DNA of 64,000 nucleotides from Shewanella basaltis. Lineage in GTDB: Bacteria > Pseudomonadota > Gammaproteobacteria > Enterobacterales > Shewanellaceae. Numbering within the stretch: the stretch's first letter is position 1; every line of letters starts with the position of its first letter. The position numbers and the translations under genes are program-made. Under the pieces are notes generated by a model. That model did no database searches and was not told the origin of the DNA. It saw only the letters and a list, made by a program, of their open reading frames with translations. This document shows positions 50,119 through 59,576 of the stretch, in pieces. Location: assembly GCF_023283885.1 (NCBI RefSeq), contig NZ_JAKILA010000010.1, positions 62,001 through 126,000 on the forward strand, written 5' to 3'.

Positions 50119-52487
50119 GGTTGTTGGTGTTGGCTAAGTTGACTCGATTTGTGCGCCGCGAGGTGCTGGGGTTGGGTGGTGGCTAGCCAGATTTTTAATT
50201 CATCTAACGGCATAGGCCGAGCAAAATAATAACCTTGAATTTGATGGCAACCAAGTTGCAAAAGCTTATGAACTTCAACTTCAGTTTCTACACCTTCGGC
50301 AATCAAATTCATGCCTAATTCTCTGCCGATATTAATAATATTTTTTACCATTACGTGATCATCTTGCCTTAAAGGGACCACAAAACTACGATCAATTTTT
50401 AAGGTGTCAAAGGGTAAGTTTTTTAATCGTTCAAGCGATGAGTACCCTGTGCCAAAGTCATCTAAATGAAATTTAAATCCGTGTCCTACTAGGCTTTGCA
50501 TGGTGGGTAAAATCTCAGTTTCAGATTCGGCAATCATACTTTCGGTAAGCTCTAAATGCAGGGCACAAGCCGGTAAATGGTATTTCTCAATGCATTCAAT
50601 GATATCTTTGGTCAGATCTGAATCCCTAAACTGCCTTAATGACAAATTGACATTGCACTGCAGTTGCGGGTAATCAATTCGCAGTTCTTGTAGCGCAGCG
50701 CCAACCTTATCAAATACTTGGCGACCTAGTTTTGTGATCATCCCTGATGCCTCAGCAATACTAATAAATTCATTTGGTGGGATAAACTCACTGCTTAACC
50801 GCCAACGGGAGAGTGCTTCTAGGCCAATAACACACCCCTTTTGGGCATCAATGATGGGCTGAAACCAAATGGCTAATTCTTGTTCATTTAGGGCTTCTCG
50901 CAAAGCTTGTTCAAGTTGCATACGGCGAGAAACAATATCAAGGAAGTTAATTTTAAAGGCGACGACCTGGTTTTTTCCTCTGCGTTTGGCTTCGTACATG
51001 GCGAGATCGGCATTGCGAATGACATCTTCTTTCGATAATCCGTATTTGAGTGATGCTATCCCGATTGATGCGTGTAAATTGAGTTTATGTCCTTCATATT
51101 CAAAAGATTTTGCAATATGTTTAAGTAACTGTTCTGCAAATGAATGAGCGGAGTCTGGGGTAGTATTTTCTAGTAAAATAGCAAATTCATCGCCCCCTAG
51201 ACGCACCACGGTGTCATCAACGCGTACGAGTGAAGCCATTCTCTGGGCAATTAATTTAAGAATATAATCGCCAGCAGCGTGTCCTAACCCATCATTAAAC
51301 AACTTAAAACCATCAAGATCGATTAGCAGTAAGGTACTGGTAAAATCTGGTGTTCGTGCGTGTTGTTGCATGTTGATGTCGAGTTTGGTCTGTAATAGAC
51401 GTCGATTACCAATACCTGTGAGTGAGTCATGGTGGGCGATATGGCGCAAATCATTATGTCGAATTTCAACTTCGGCAATAAATTCATTCAGTGATTGTGC
51501 AAGATTATCTAATTCATCATGGCCTTTTAGTGGCCAGCGAATAAGGGAGTGCGGCTCTTGCCTGTATTGGTCTGCAAGGGTTGAGAATAGATGCAGTCGG
51601 TTTAATACCTTAAAGTGTACAATCCAATAATTTCCAATGAGTGAAACCAGCGTTAAACCAGCCACACTTAACAATAATAAGGTAAAGGTGAGCTCCCGTT
51701 CCGCCTTTAGGTGTGTGCCACCTTGTACTTCAGTTTTGGCGGCCAATCCCGTTAAGGTTTGTGTGGCTAACCATTGTTTGTTGCCATTGTTATCTTGCTG
51801 TATCACTAACGATGTTGGTTGTGCAGTGGCTTGGCTTGGGACTAATTGAAAAGGCACCAATGTTAATGCCCGCAAACCATTTAAAAGCGGCTCATCTAAA
51901 ATGCGAATAAAAAATAAATAACCGCTTGTTGGGGCATTTTTGAAACTATTGGTAATCGCGACACCAGAAATTAATATACCGACGTTATTGTGCCAAACGA
52001 TTTTACTGGTCACGGTTGTTTGGTCTGGTGACATGAGTGACGGTAACACAGGCTGCAAGCTAGCCCATAAGTCCTCTGACATTGGCACTAATACTCCAGC
52101 TTGTTTCACAAGCGCAGGTGTGACTAATTTGCCATTTAAATCTGTAATAATTAAGCCGTTGACTTGGATGTTATCAAGCGCTTCAGGGGTGTAATCTTCG
52201 TTTATATGATTAGGGTTGTTGCCCAAAACAAATTGTTGGGTATCATCCCAGTGAGCGTAGTCCACCAAGCTGGCTTCAAACGCCAAATTATTTTGCTCAA
52301 ATACCCCATTAACCCGCATCAATTGTTGCTCGTAAAATTTTGCGTCAAAATTATCAAAGCGTGCATTAATTAATTGGCTGGAAACCCAGAGAAAACAAGC
52401 GCCTACACATATCAAAAGTGCTGCCATGGCGTAAAGCATCCATCGTCCAAGACTGCTGGTAATTGTTTGATTTTGTGCTATCGCCAT
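50115..52487 (-). CDS. GGDEF-EAL cyclic-di-GMP signalling protein with CHASE4-like sensor
   Basis: The 790-residue inner membrane protein has two membrane segments (near residues 15-37 and 255-275) around a CHASE4-like periplasmic domain (FEASLVDYAHWDDTQQFV), a HAMP-like linker, a GGDEF domain with intact RLGGDEFAILL near 430, and an EAL domain with LEALSRW near 555 plus NLSLRQF, LELTES, LDDFGTGYSS, KIDRSF and EGVET. Both active sites look complete, so it could make or break c-di-GMP, or one may dominate. The start at 52487 (MAIAQ) follows AAGGA; an earlier in-frame start is less likely. Confidence 0.9.
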   Translation of the reverse strand: MAIAQNQTITSSLGRWMLYAMAALLICVGACFLWVSSQLINARFDNFDAKFYEQQLMRVNGVFEQNNLAFEASLVDYAHWDDTQQFVLGNNPNHINEDYTPEALDNIQVNGLIITDLNGKLVTPALVKQAGVLVPMSEDLWASLQPVLPSLMSPDQTTVTSKIVWHNNVGILISGVAITNSFKNAPTSGYLFFIRILDEPLLNGLRALTLVPFQLVPSQATAQPTSLVIQQDNNGNKQWLATQTLTGLAAKTEVQGGTHLKAERELTFTLLLLSVAGLTLVSLIGNYWIVHFKVLNRLHLFSTLADQYRQEPHSLIRWPLKGHDELDNLAQSLNEFIAEVEIRHNDLRHIAHHDSLTGIGNRRLLQTKLDINMQQHARTPDFTSTLLLIDLDGFKLFNDGLGHAAGDYILKLIAQRMASLVRVDDTVVRLGGDEFAILLENTTPDSAHSFAEQLLKHIAKSFEYEGHKLNLHASIGIASLKYGLSKEDVIRNADLAMYEAKRRGKNQVVAFKINFLDIVSRRMQLEQALREALNEQELAIWFQPIIDAQKGCVIGLEALSRWRLSSEFIPPNEFISIAEASGMITKLGRQVFDKVGAALQELRIDYPQLQCNVNLSLRQFRDSDLTKDIIECIEKYHLPACALHLELTESMIAESETEILPTMQSLVGHGFKFHLDDFGTGYSSLERLKNLPFDTLKIDRSFVVPLRQDDHVMVKNIINIGRELGMNLIAEGVETEVEVHKLLQLGCHQIQGYYFARPMPLDELKIWLATTQPQHLAAHKSSQLSQHQQP

Positions 52488-52609
52488 ACAACGCATTCCT
52501 TGATAACAATTAACCAGTGAGCCCAAGAGAGGTATTTAATAATCTTTTAAACAGAATAGGTTAAAAATTCAAGATAATAAATATCACGCTAAGAGATTAT
52601 CAGTATGAG

Positions 52610-52624
52610 TGACAATTTGTCATT
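52610..52624 (-). promoter_or_regulatory. palindrome upstream of the GGDEF-EAL gene
   Basis: TGACAATTTGTCA with 5-base arms, about 120 bases before the start. It resembles the palindrome at 49225 and could be a shared operator. Confidence 0.35.
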
Positions 52625-52689
52625 CAGAGAATGACTCAACCGCGATGTGTTATATACGCTCCATATCGTAATCCCCCATTGTTTACCTG

Positions 52690-52978
52690 AGGTCTGTTGA
52701 TCTTTGCAGGTTGAATTTTGTTCGAGTTAAAAACGTTTTAATCGAGGCGAATGGATTGTAGCCTAGTCACCTAAGCAACTCTTTATTTGTAAAGCATCGT
52801 TCAACAAAGAGTAAAACGTTTTTAGCCGAACCCTGTGGGCAGCGTTTGTTGGTCATTTTTACTGCGTTATCGACTTTTTATGTAGAATAACTACACCTCA
52901 AAGTTTCTGCCGCGCACTTGTATATGAGTAATGGCCAACAATTCGCTGCAAAAACAATCTTGAAAGGTCAACAGGCCC
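52690..52978 (+). repeat. short interspersed element, family 1, copy D (289 bp, long form)
   Basis: Runs from AGGTCTGTTGATCTTT to AAAGGTCAACAGGCCC, in the same orientation as copy C. It has two extra pieces relative to B and C (about 25 bases in total, including CTCTTTATTTGTAAAGCATC), shared in part with copy A. It ends 47 bases before the CTTAA site of the RND operon. Confidence 0.88.
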
Positions 52979-53024
52979 TAGCACTTTGCTAACACATCGA
53001 TTCTTTTGCGCGTTTAATCTTTGT

Positions 53025-53058
53025 CTTAACCCCTTCTTAACCTGCCTGTGAGTATGCT
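53025..53058 (+). promoter_or_regulatory. candidate two-component regulator site and promoter of the RND operon
   Basis: CTTAA (53025-53029) and CTTAA (53036-53040) are separated by six bases, the layout bound by PmrA/QseB-type OmpR regulators. A TATGCT box (53053-53058) follows 12 bases later, so the second repeat would overlap the -35. The response regulator encoded at the end of this operon is the natural candidate. Confidence 0.6.
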
Positions 53059-53100
53059 GGTGCCATTGTTGTGTCATACACACGTTTGGAGTCGCAAATC

Positions 53101-54495
53101 ATGATGGTAAAACCCGCTTTACGATACGCAATGCTTGCACTGATGGTGTCTGCCCTTTTAGGGTGCAGCAGCGTTGACTATAACAATTATAGTGAGCAGG
53201 CGAGCCAAACTGAGGCCGATATCAGTCAAGGATTATTGGCGCAGTTGTTGGCAGAGTCTGCAACGAGAACCCCACAAACGTCTGTGGCGACGTTAACCGA
53301 TTTAGTGAATGTGCCTCAGTTACAGCAGTTTATTACTCGCGCACTAGCAAACAATCCGAGTTTGCAGCAAAGCGTGGTCGCGTTAAATATGGCATACGCC
53401 CAGCATGGTATTACCTCTGCAAGTCGCTTACCCTCAGTTGCTGCTGGCTTTAGTGGCTCAGCAACTGAAGACAGTGACGACAGCTACACCACCGACATCA
53501 CCGTCAGTTGGGAATTAGATTTATGGCAAAAAATTGCCGACAGCAGTAATGCAGCATTAAAAGACATTGCAAGTTCACAAGCCAGTTTACAAAGCGCAAA
53601 AGATTTAGTCGCTGCTAATGTGATGCGCAGTTGGTTGGATATCAGCCTAAAGCAACAATTAGTGGCCATTGAAACCCAGCGCTTAGCCGTACTCGACAAT
53701 AATCAGGCGCTGATCATGGCGCGTTATAGAGTGGGGCTAGGTAGCCTAGAAGACCTTGATAACGCCAGTACCAGTGCGGCGAGTACTCGAGCAACTTTGG
53801 CGAGTTACCAAGAGCAACTTGCCCAAAGTCAGCGTGAGTTAACCTTGTTAACCGGACAATGGACAGGCAAGGATTTAGCTGCCGAGGTCGCCGCGCAATT
53901 TCCGACGGTATTAAACCCAATCAGCTCACTTGGACAGCAAACACTGGGGCGTCGGCCTGACATTCAGGCCGCATTTTATAATATTGAAGCCGAATCATTA
54001 CGTACCGATGCCGCTTATAAAGCCATGTTACCGTCAATTAGCTTAGCGGCCAGTTTAACCGATATTGCACAGTCGCCAAGTGACGCCTTACTCACGGGCC
54101 CTTTGTGGAGTGTGCTTGGGCAATTATCTGCACCAATATTTCAAGGTGGTCAGTTAACATCGCAAGCAGAACTAGCGCGATTAACCACCGAGCAGCGTTA
54201 TTGGGTCTATCAAGAAACCTTACTGAATGCGGTTAACGAAGTTGAGAACACAGTTGGTCAAGAGTATTCCCTAGCCAAACAGCAGCAACATTTAACCGAT
54301 GCACAACAAAGTGCCGAGCGCAGTGTGGTGAGTTACGAGCAAAAATACCGCCAAGGATTAGTTGATATTTTTGACCTGCTTACTGTGCAGCAGCAAACCT
54401 ATGATATTGAAGCGCAACTTGCCACCACCATTTATAACCGTCTTATAAACCGAATTGATTTAGGCCTGGCATTAGGTCTAGGGGTATCCGCATGA
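53101..54495 (+). CDS. RND efflux outer membrane lipoprotein (NodT/OprM type)
   Basis: The 464-residue protein starts with a lipoprotein signal (MLALMVSALLGC, cysteine residue 22) and contains the two OEP repeats of the TolC/OprM fold (ALANNPSLQQSVVALNMAYAQ; ALQQTLGRRPDIQAAFYNIEAES). It forms the outer membrane channel of a tripartite pump. ATG 53101 follows GGAG; an in-frame upstream start lacks a site. It overlaps the adaptor gene by four bases and heads a five-gene operon with a pump and a two-component system. Confidence 0.92.
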   Translation: MMVKPALRYAMLALMVSALLGCSSVDYNNYSEQASQTEADISQGLLAQLLAESATRTPQTSVATLTDLVNVPQLQQFITRALANNPSLQQSVVALNMAYAQHGITSASRLPSVAAGFSGSATEDSDDSYTTDITVSWELDLWQKIADSSNAALKDIASSQASLQSAKDLVAANVMRSWLDISLKQQLVAIETQRLAVLDNNQALIMARYRVGLGSLEDLDNASTSAASTRATLASYQEQLAQSQRELTLLTGQWTGKDLAAEVAAQFPTVLNPISSLGQQTLGRRPDIQAAFYNIEAESLRTDAAYKAMLPSISLAASLTDIAQSPSDALLTGPLWSVLGQLSAPIFQGGQLTSQAELARLTTEQRYWVYQETLLNAVNEVENTVGQEYSLAKQQQHLTDAQQSAERSVVSYEQKYRQGLVDIFDLLTVQQQTYDIEAQLATTIYNRLINRIDLGLALGLGVSA

Positions 54496-55700
54496 AGCTT
54501 AACCGTACAAACGTGATTGTGACTGTATTATCAGTGGGCAGCATTTTTGCTGCATTAGCTTATACCGCCTCCCAATTACCACCTGCACCTAATCAAAAGG
54601 CACCAGGTGCGCAGGCAACAGTAAAGCCGCTTGAAAAAACCGCTACCGCCGCATTACTACCGCAAGTTGGTGTCGTGGTGGTAACCGGCCAAGCTTATCA
54701 GGCAGAAGTGATTGGTTTTGGTGAAGCAAAACCGCGCTTCGAGTTAACATTAAGTGCTGAAGTTAGCGGTAAAGTGGTTGAGATTAATCGTCAATTTGAA
54801 TCAGGCCAAGTGATCAAAAAAGGCACGGTACTTGGTAAAATCAATGACATTAGCTACCAGCAAGCATTAACCCAAGCGCAAACTGATGTTGCTCAGGCAG
54901 AACTGGATTTATTAGAAGAGCAACGCGAAGGCGAACAAGCAAAAGCGGAGTGGCTGCGTTCAGGGTTATCTGGCGAACCTGCATCACCGCTTGTATTGCG
55001 CACGCCACAATTAGCTCAAGCTAAAGCGGCATTAGACAATGCCAAGCAAGCACTTAAAAAAGCCCAGCAAGATCTGGCTTACACCCAAATTACCGCCCCC
55101 TTTGATGCCTTGATTGTTAGCCGCGATGTGCAGCCTGGCAGTTATGTGCAAACCGGCACTCAACTAGGGGCGTTATACAGTGTGGCTGAAGTTGAAGTGA
55201 GCGTGCCTTTGTCTGAACAACAATGGCAAAACTTACCCGCTTTTGATAACGCCACATTAGCCAAAACGCCCTGGAAAGTATCAATACAAAGCAGCGATGG
55301 TCTAACGCAATGGCCTGGTTATATTGAGCGCGTAGAGCAACATTTAACCCAAACCAGTCGCCAACGTTCATTAATTGTTGTCGTTGACAATCCATTAGAA
55401 CAACCAATTGATTTGTATCCAGGCACCTTTGTTAAAACAGTGATTGCAGGCCAGGCGATAGATAATCTGTGGCAATTACCTTCGTCTGCTATTTCGCAGC
55501 AAGGCGATATCTGGTTTGTAGACCACAATGGCTTACTTGCAAAGTCTGCTGCCAAAGTTGCATTCGAAAAAGCCGGTTTTGTTTATGTTTCTCCCATTGT
55601 TATCGAGCACACTAACGAGCCGCACAGCATGCAAATAGTAAATCGCCCACTCAGTAATTTTAAGGTCGGCACTAAAGTGTTGGCTAAGGTAGAGGTGTAA
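54492..55700 (+). CDS. RND efflux periplasmic adaptor
   Basis: The 402-residue adaptor has an N-terminal membrane or signal segment (NVIVTVLSVGSIFAALAYTASQ), lipoyl halves (GEAKPRFELTLSAEVSGKVVEINRQFESGQVIKKGTVLGKI; ITAPFDALIVSRDVQPGSYVQTGTQLG), a coiled-coil hairpin (about 110-185) and beta-barrel domain. No lipobox is seen. It starts inside the stop of the outer membrane gene and is followed three bases later by the pump gene. Confidence 0.93.
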   Translation: MKLNRTNVIVTVLSVGSIFAALAYTASQLPPAPNQKAPGAQATVKPLEKTATAALLPQVGVVVVTGQAYQAEVIGFGEAKPRFELTLSAEVSGKVVEINRQFESGQVIKKGTVLGKINDISYQQALTQAQTDVAQAELDLLEEQREGEQAKAEWLRSGLSGEPASPLVLRTPQLAQAKAALDNAKQALKKAQQDLAYTQITAPFDALIVSRDVQPGSYVQTGTQLGALYSVAEVEVSVPLSEQQWQNLPAFDNATLAKTPWKVSIQSSDGLTQWPGYIERVEQHLTQTSRQRSLIVVVDNPLEQPIDLYPGTFVKTVIAGQAIDNLWQLPSSAISQQGDIWFVDHNGLLAKSAAKVAFEKAGFVYVSPIVIEHTNEPHSMQIVNRPLSNFKVGTKVLAKVEV

Positions 55701-55703
55701 GCC

Positions 55704-58700
55704 ATGTTTGGAACCCAATCAACCCATACTGGTGCTATCGCATGGTTTGCGAGAAATTCTGTGGCGGCTAACTTGTTACTTATTGGCATGATAGTTGTTG
55801 GGCTTTTTTCGTTAAACAGCATGCGTAAAGAAGCGTTTCCGAGTTTAGAGCCAGATCGCGTCACAGTATCGGTTACCTATGACAGCGGCGATCCTGTATT
55901 AGCAGAAGAAGGCATCGCGATTAAAATTGAAGATGCCTTAGAGACCGTACCAGGTATTAAGCGTATTACCTCAACCTCTAATGCCAATGGCAGTAGTGTG
56001 ATGATTGAGAAAACCAGCTCGTATGATTTAGATACCTTGCTCACCGACATTAAAACCAATGTCGACGCAATTTATAACTTTCCTAGCGAAGCTGAAAATC
56101 CGGTTATCGATAAAATGCGCATGCAAGATCATGCGCTGTGGATTGAAATTTATGGCAACGCTGACCGCGCCACATTACAGGCGTTAGCCGAACAGCTTAA
56201 GTCGGACTTACTCAGCCAAGACGCGATTCATGACCTTGAAATTAAAGCCAAAGCTGAGCCGATGATTTCAATCGAAGTGGACGAGGCTAAGCTACAAGCC
56301 TACGGCTTAACCTTAGCGTCTGTTGCCAGCGCGGTAAACGCAGAGTCGTCTACGTCTATTTCGACCAGCTTATACAACGATGACAAAACCGTGCGCTTAA
56401 AAGTGTCAGATCAGGCTTATCAGCAGCAAGATTTTATGGCATTGCCTATTGTTACAACCAGCCAGGGTTCGATAATCACCCTAGGTGATATAGCCACAGT
56501 AAAAGACGATTTTGCCGACGACACATTTGTATTGTCACGTTATAACAATGCCAACTCAAGTGCGATTGAAATTGTGATGGATGAAAATGGCGACATTGTT
56601 AACATTGTTGAACAAGCAAGCCAAGTCGTCGAAAAATGGAGAAACGCTAACGTCTTGCCTGAGGGAGTCAGTATTGCGACTTGGCATGATAAAAGCACAT
56701 TAATTACCGAGCGTTTAAGCTTATTAGTTAAAAATGCCCTTAGCGGTATTGCGTTAGTGTTTATTATTTTGGCGTTGTTTTTAAACTTGCGAGTGGCGTT
56801 TTGGGTCGCAGCCGGTTTACCGTTTGTGTTTTTTGGCACCTTGTTTTTTATGGGCAATTCGTTTGCCGGTTTAACCTTAAATGAGATGACCACCTTTGGC
56901 TTTATTATGGCGTTGGGGATTGTGGTCGATGACGCGGTTGTGGTTGGTGAGAGCGTTTACAGCACCAGACAAAAATACGGCGACACGATTGATAACACCA
57001 TTAAAGGCACGTTAAAGGTGGCAACACCGACCATTTTTGGCGTATTAACAACCGTGGTGGCGTTTGTGGCTTTGGCCAATGTAGAAGGGCGCTTAGGGCA
57101 GATTTATGCTCAGTTTGGCACGGTAGTGGCAATATGTTTAATGTTGTCGCTGGTGGAATCTAAGTTTATTTTACCGTCGCATTTAGCCCATATTGATACT
57201 AAAAAGCGTGCTAAAAAATCTTGGTTTAATCATATTCAGCATGCGGCCGACAGTGGTTTACAGTGGTCTAGCCGAGTCATTTACCAACCACTTATTGAGT
57301 TTGCGCTGCGTTTTCGTTATGCCGTTGTTATGGTGTTTATAGCATTATTTATTATTGTGGCAGGCATGCCAATCACTGGCAGCGTGAGGGTGGCGTTTTT
57401 TCCTGATATTACTGGCGATACCGCCGTTGCAGATTTTTCGATGCAAAATGACGCCAGTTTTGGTCAAACTTACAAAAACCTAACAACCTTAGAGCATGCT
57501 GCTAAGCAAGTTGACGCGGAATTGGCCGCCCAATTTAACCATAACGATGAAGCTAAAGACAGTTACCTGACCAGTTTACATGTATTGGCCAGTAGCAGTG
57601 ACTCAGGCCAGGTGCAGGTCGAGCTTGACCCAAATAGCCCGTACACCCTTAAAGCATTTACACTCAAATGGACCGAGGCTGTTGGTCAAATGGAAGGAGT
57701 TAAAAAATTTAAGGTGTTAGCAAAACAAGAAATGCTCGATAACTTCAAAGTTGAAATTAAAGCCAGCGATACTGAGTCTGTTTTTGCCGCAGGCCAGGCA
57801 CTTAAAGCTGCAATTGAGGTGATGGACGGTGTCAGTGGCATTGATAACAACCTTGACTTAGGTGAGCCGCAATATCGCTTTGAATTAACGGCACAAGGTC
57901 GCGCTTTAGGTTTTGATACCGAAACCTTATCTGCTCAAGTGTTACAGTCATTTGGTGGCGGCGTGGTACAGCGTTTTCAACGGGGTAAAGATGAAGTCAA
58001 AGTGCGTGTACGTTACCCAGACGAAGACCGCCAAACTATTAGTGATGTCAAACTTGCTAATGTGCGCACTAGTGACGGAACCATAGTGCCATTAAGCCAT
58101 GTAGCCGATATTTTTAACGACTATCAGCCATCGAGTATCACTCGTATTGACAGCCAACGAGCAGTGTACATTAGTGCGGTGTTAGACAAAGACAAAATTG
58201 CCTCTAATGAGTTAGTCAGCCAGCTTAAGCAAACGTTAGTGCCGCAATTAGAAGTGCAATACCCTGGCGTGAGTTTCAATTTTGCCGGCGAAGCTGAACA
58301 ACAAGCGGAAACCACAAGCTCGATAGAGTCGATGTTTGTGTTAGCGTTAATCGCTATTTATGCTTTATTGGCTATTCCGCTTAAGTCGTATGTGCAACCG
58401 GTTATCATCATGACCGCGATCCCATTTGGCATAGTCGGTGCGATTTTAGGCCATTGGTGGAATGACTTAACCATCAGTATTTTATCGTTAAATGGTATAT
58501 TGGCCTTAAGTGGTGTGGTGGTAAACGACAGCCTTTTATTGGTGTCGCGTTTTAACGAATTGCTTAAAGAAGAAGGCTTGTCGATACACGATGCCATTGT
58601 TGAGTCATGTACCGGACGCCTACGTGCAGTATTGCTCACATCGGTGACCACGTTTGCAGGGTTAGCACCATTATTAGGCGAAACCTCATTACAGGCGCAG

Positions 58701-58868
58701 TTTTTAATTCCTGCGGCAGCAGCACTGGGGTATGGTATTTTGTTTGCCACTGTGATCACCTTGATTTTGACGCCGTCATTGTTGTTGATTCAATGTGAAA
58801 CAAACGAGTTTATCACCAATATCATGAATAAATTACGCCCTAATCATGACGCGACAGCGCCAGTATAA
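55704..58868 (+). CDS. RND efflux pump permease (AcrB/MexF superfamily)
   Basis: The 1054-residue inner membrane pump has the twelve-helix, two-large-loop plan. The proton-relay aspartates are in helix 4 (FIMALGIVVDDAVVVGES, near residue 415). The N-terminus AIAWFARNSVAANLLLIGMIVVGLFS and the docking loop SSTSISTSLYNDDK follow the pattern of the less studied HAE-1 branch rather than AcrB itself. Substrates are unknown. It is coupled to the adaptor gene with a three-base gap and followed by a response regulator gene 18 bases later. Confidence 0.94.
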   Translation: MFGTQSTHTGAIAWFARNSVAANLLLIGMIVVGLFSLNSMRKEAFPSLEPDRVTVSVTYDSGDPVLAEEGIAIKIEDALETVPGIKRITSTSNANGSSVMIEKTSSYDLDTLLTDIKTNVDAIYNFPSEAENPVIDKMRMQDHALWIEIYGNADRATLQALAEQLKSDLLSQDAIHDLEIKAKAEPMISIEVDEAKLQAYGLTLASVASAVNAESSTSISTSLYNDDKTVRLKVSDQAYQQQDFMALPIVTTSQGSIITLGDIATVKDDFADDTFVLSRYNNANSSAIEIVMDENGDIVNIVEQASQVVEKWRNANVLPEGVSIATWHDKSTLITERLSLLVKNALSGIALVFIILALFLNLRVAFWVAAGLPFVFFGTLFFMGNSFAGLTLNEMTTFGFIMALGIVVDDAVVVGESVYSTRQKYGDTIDNTIKGTLKVATPTIFGVLTTVVAFVALANVEGRLGQIYAQFGTVVAICLMLSLVESKFILPSHLAHIDTKKRAKKSWFNHIQHAADSGLQWSSRVIYQPLIEFALRFRYAVVMVFIALFIIVAGMPITGSVRVAFFPDITGDTAVADFSMQNDASFGQTYKNLTTLEHAAKQVDAELAAQFNHNDEAKDSYLTSLHVLASSSDSGQVQVELDPNSPYTLKAFTLKWTEAVGQMEGVKKFKVLAKQEMLDNFKVEIKASDTESVFAAGQALKAAIEVMDGVSGIDNNLDLGEPQYRFELTAQGRALGFDTETLSAQVLQSFGGGVVQRFQRGKDEVKVRVRYPDEDRQTISDVKLANVRTSDGTIVPLSHVADIFNDYQPSSITRIDSQRAVYISAVLDKDKIASNELVSQLKQTLVPQLEVQYPGVSFNFAGEAEQQAETTSSIESMFVLALIAIYALLAIPLKSYVQPVIIMTAIPFGIVGAILGHWWNDLTISILSLNGILALSGVVVNDSLLLVSRFNELLKEEGLSIHDAIVESCTGRLRAVLLTSVTTFAGLAPLLGETSLQAQFLIPAAAALGYGILFATVITLILTPSLLLIQCETNEFITNIMNKLRPNHDATAPV

Positions 58869-58886
58869 AGCCAAGGAGCCAGTTCG

Positions 58887-59576
58887 ATGACAACCGATAA
58901 GTTACAGTTATTACTGGTTGAAGATGATCTCGATCTTGCCACAGCGGTAATTGAGTATTTAGAACTTGAAGACATCTTGTGCGATCACAGTGCTAATGGT
59001 TTGGCTGGGCTGCATTTAATTCAGCAAAACCATTACGACGCGATTATTTTGGATTTAAATTTACCCAAAATGAATGGTCTGCAAGTGTGTGAATCTATTC
59101 GCGCAGAGGGCATTGATGTACCAGTGTTAATGCTCACCGCGCGTGACACCCTAGATGATAAGCTTACCGGCTTTGCTAATGGGACGGACGATTATTTAGT
59201 GAAGCCATTTGCTATGGAAGAGCTTATTGTCAGGATTAAAGTGTTGGCCCGTAGACGCAGTGGTCAGGTGCAACGCCTTACCCTGGCCGACTTAAGTGTT
59301 GATGTACAGCAAAAGCAGGCTTTTCGTCATAACGTCGAATTAAAGCTGTCGCCGACCGCATTGAAAATTTTAACCGTATTACTGCGCGCCAGCCCCAATC
59401 CTGTGTCGCGGGAAAAGTTAATGCAAATGGTATGGGGCGATGAACAACCCGACAGTAACAGCTTAAAAGTACACATTTTTAATTTGCGTAAGCAAGTGGA
59501 TGCAGACCATGACAACAAGCTACTGCACACAGTGAGTGGCTACGGTTTTGCAATAAAGGAATCTGATAGGCCATGA
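58887..59576 (+). CDS. OmpR-family response regulator
   Basis: The 229-residue protein has a receiver domain (residues 5-118) with the acidic pair ED at 12-13, the phosphoacceptor D56 in ILDLNLPKMNG and K106 in YLVKPFA, then a winged-helix DNA-binding domain (about 130-225, LSPTALKILTVLLRASPNPVSREKLMQMVWG). It overlaps the kinase gene by four bases and sits in the same operon as the efflux pump, so it probably controls pump expression, likely through the CTTAA repeats upstream of the operon. Confidence 0.95.
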   Translation: MTTDKLQLLLVEDDLDLATAVIEYLELEDILCDHSANGLAGLHLIQQNHYDAIILDLNLPKMNGLQVCESIRAEGIDVPVLMLTARDTLDDKLTGFANGTDDYLVKPFAMEELIVRIKVLARRRSGQVQRLTLADLSVDVQQKQAFRHNVELKLSPTALKILTVLLRASPNPVSREKLMQMVWGDEQPDSNSLKVHIFNLRKQVDADHDNKLLHTVSGYGFAIKESDRP

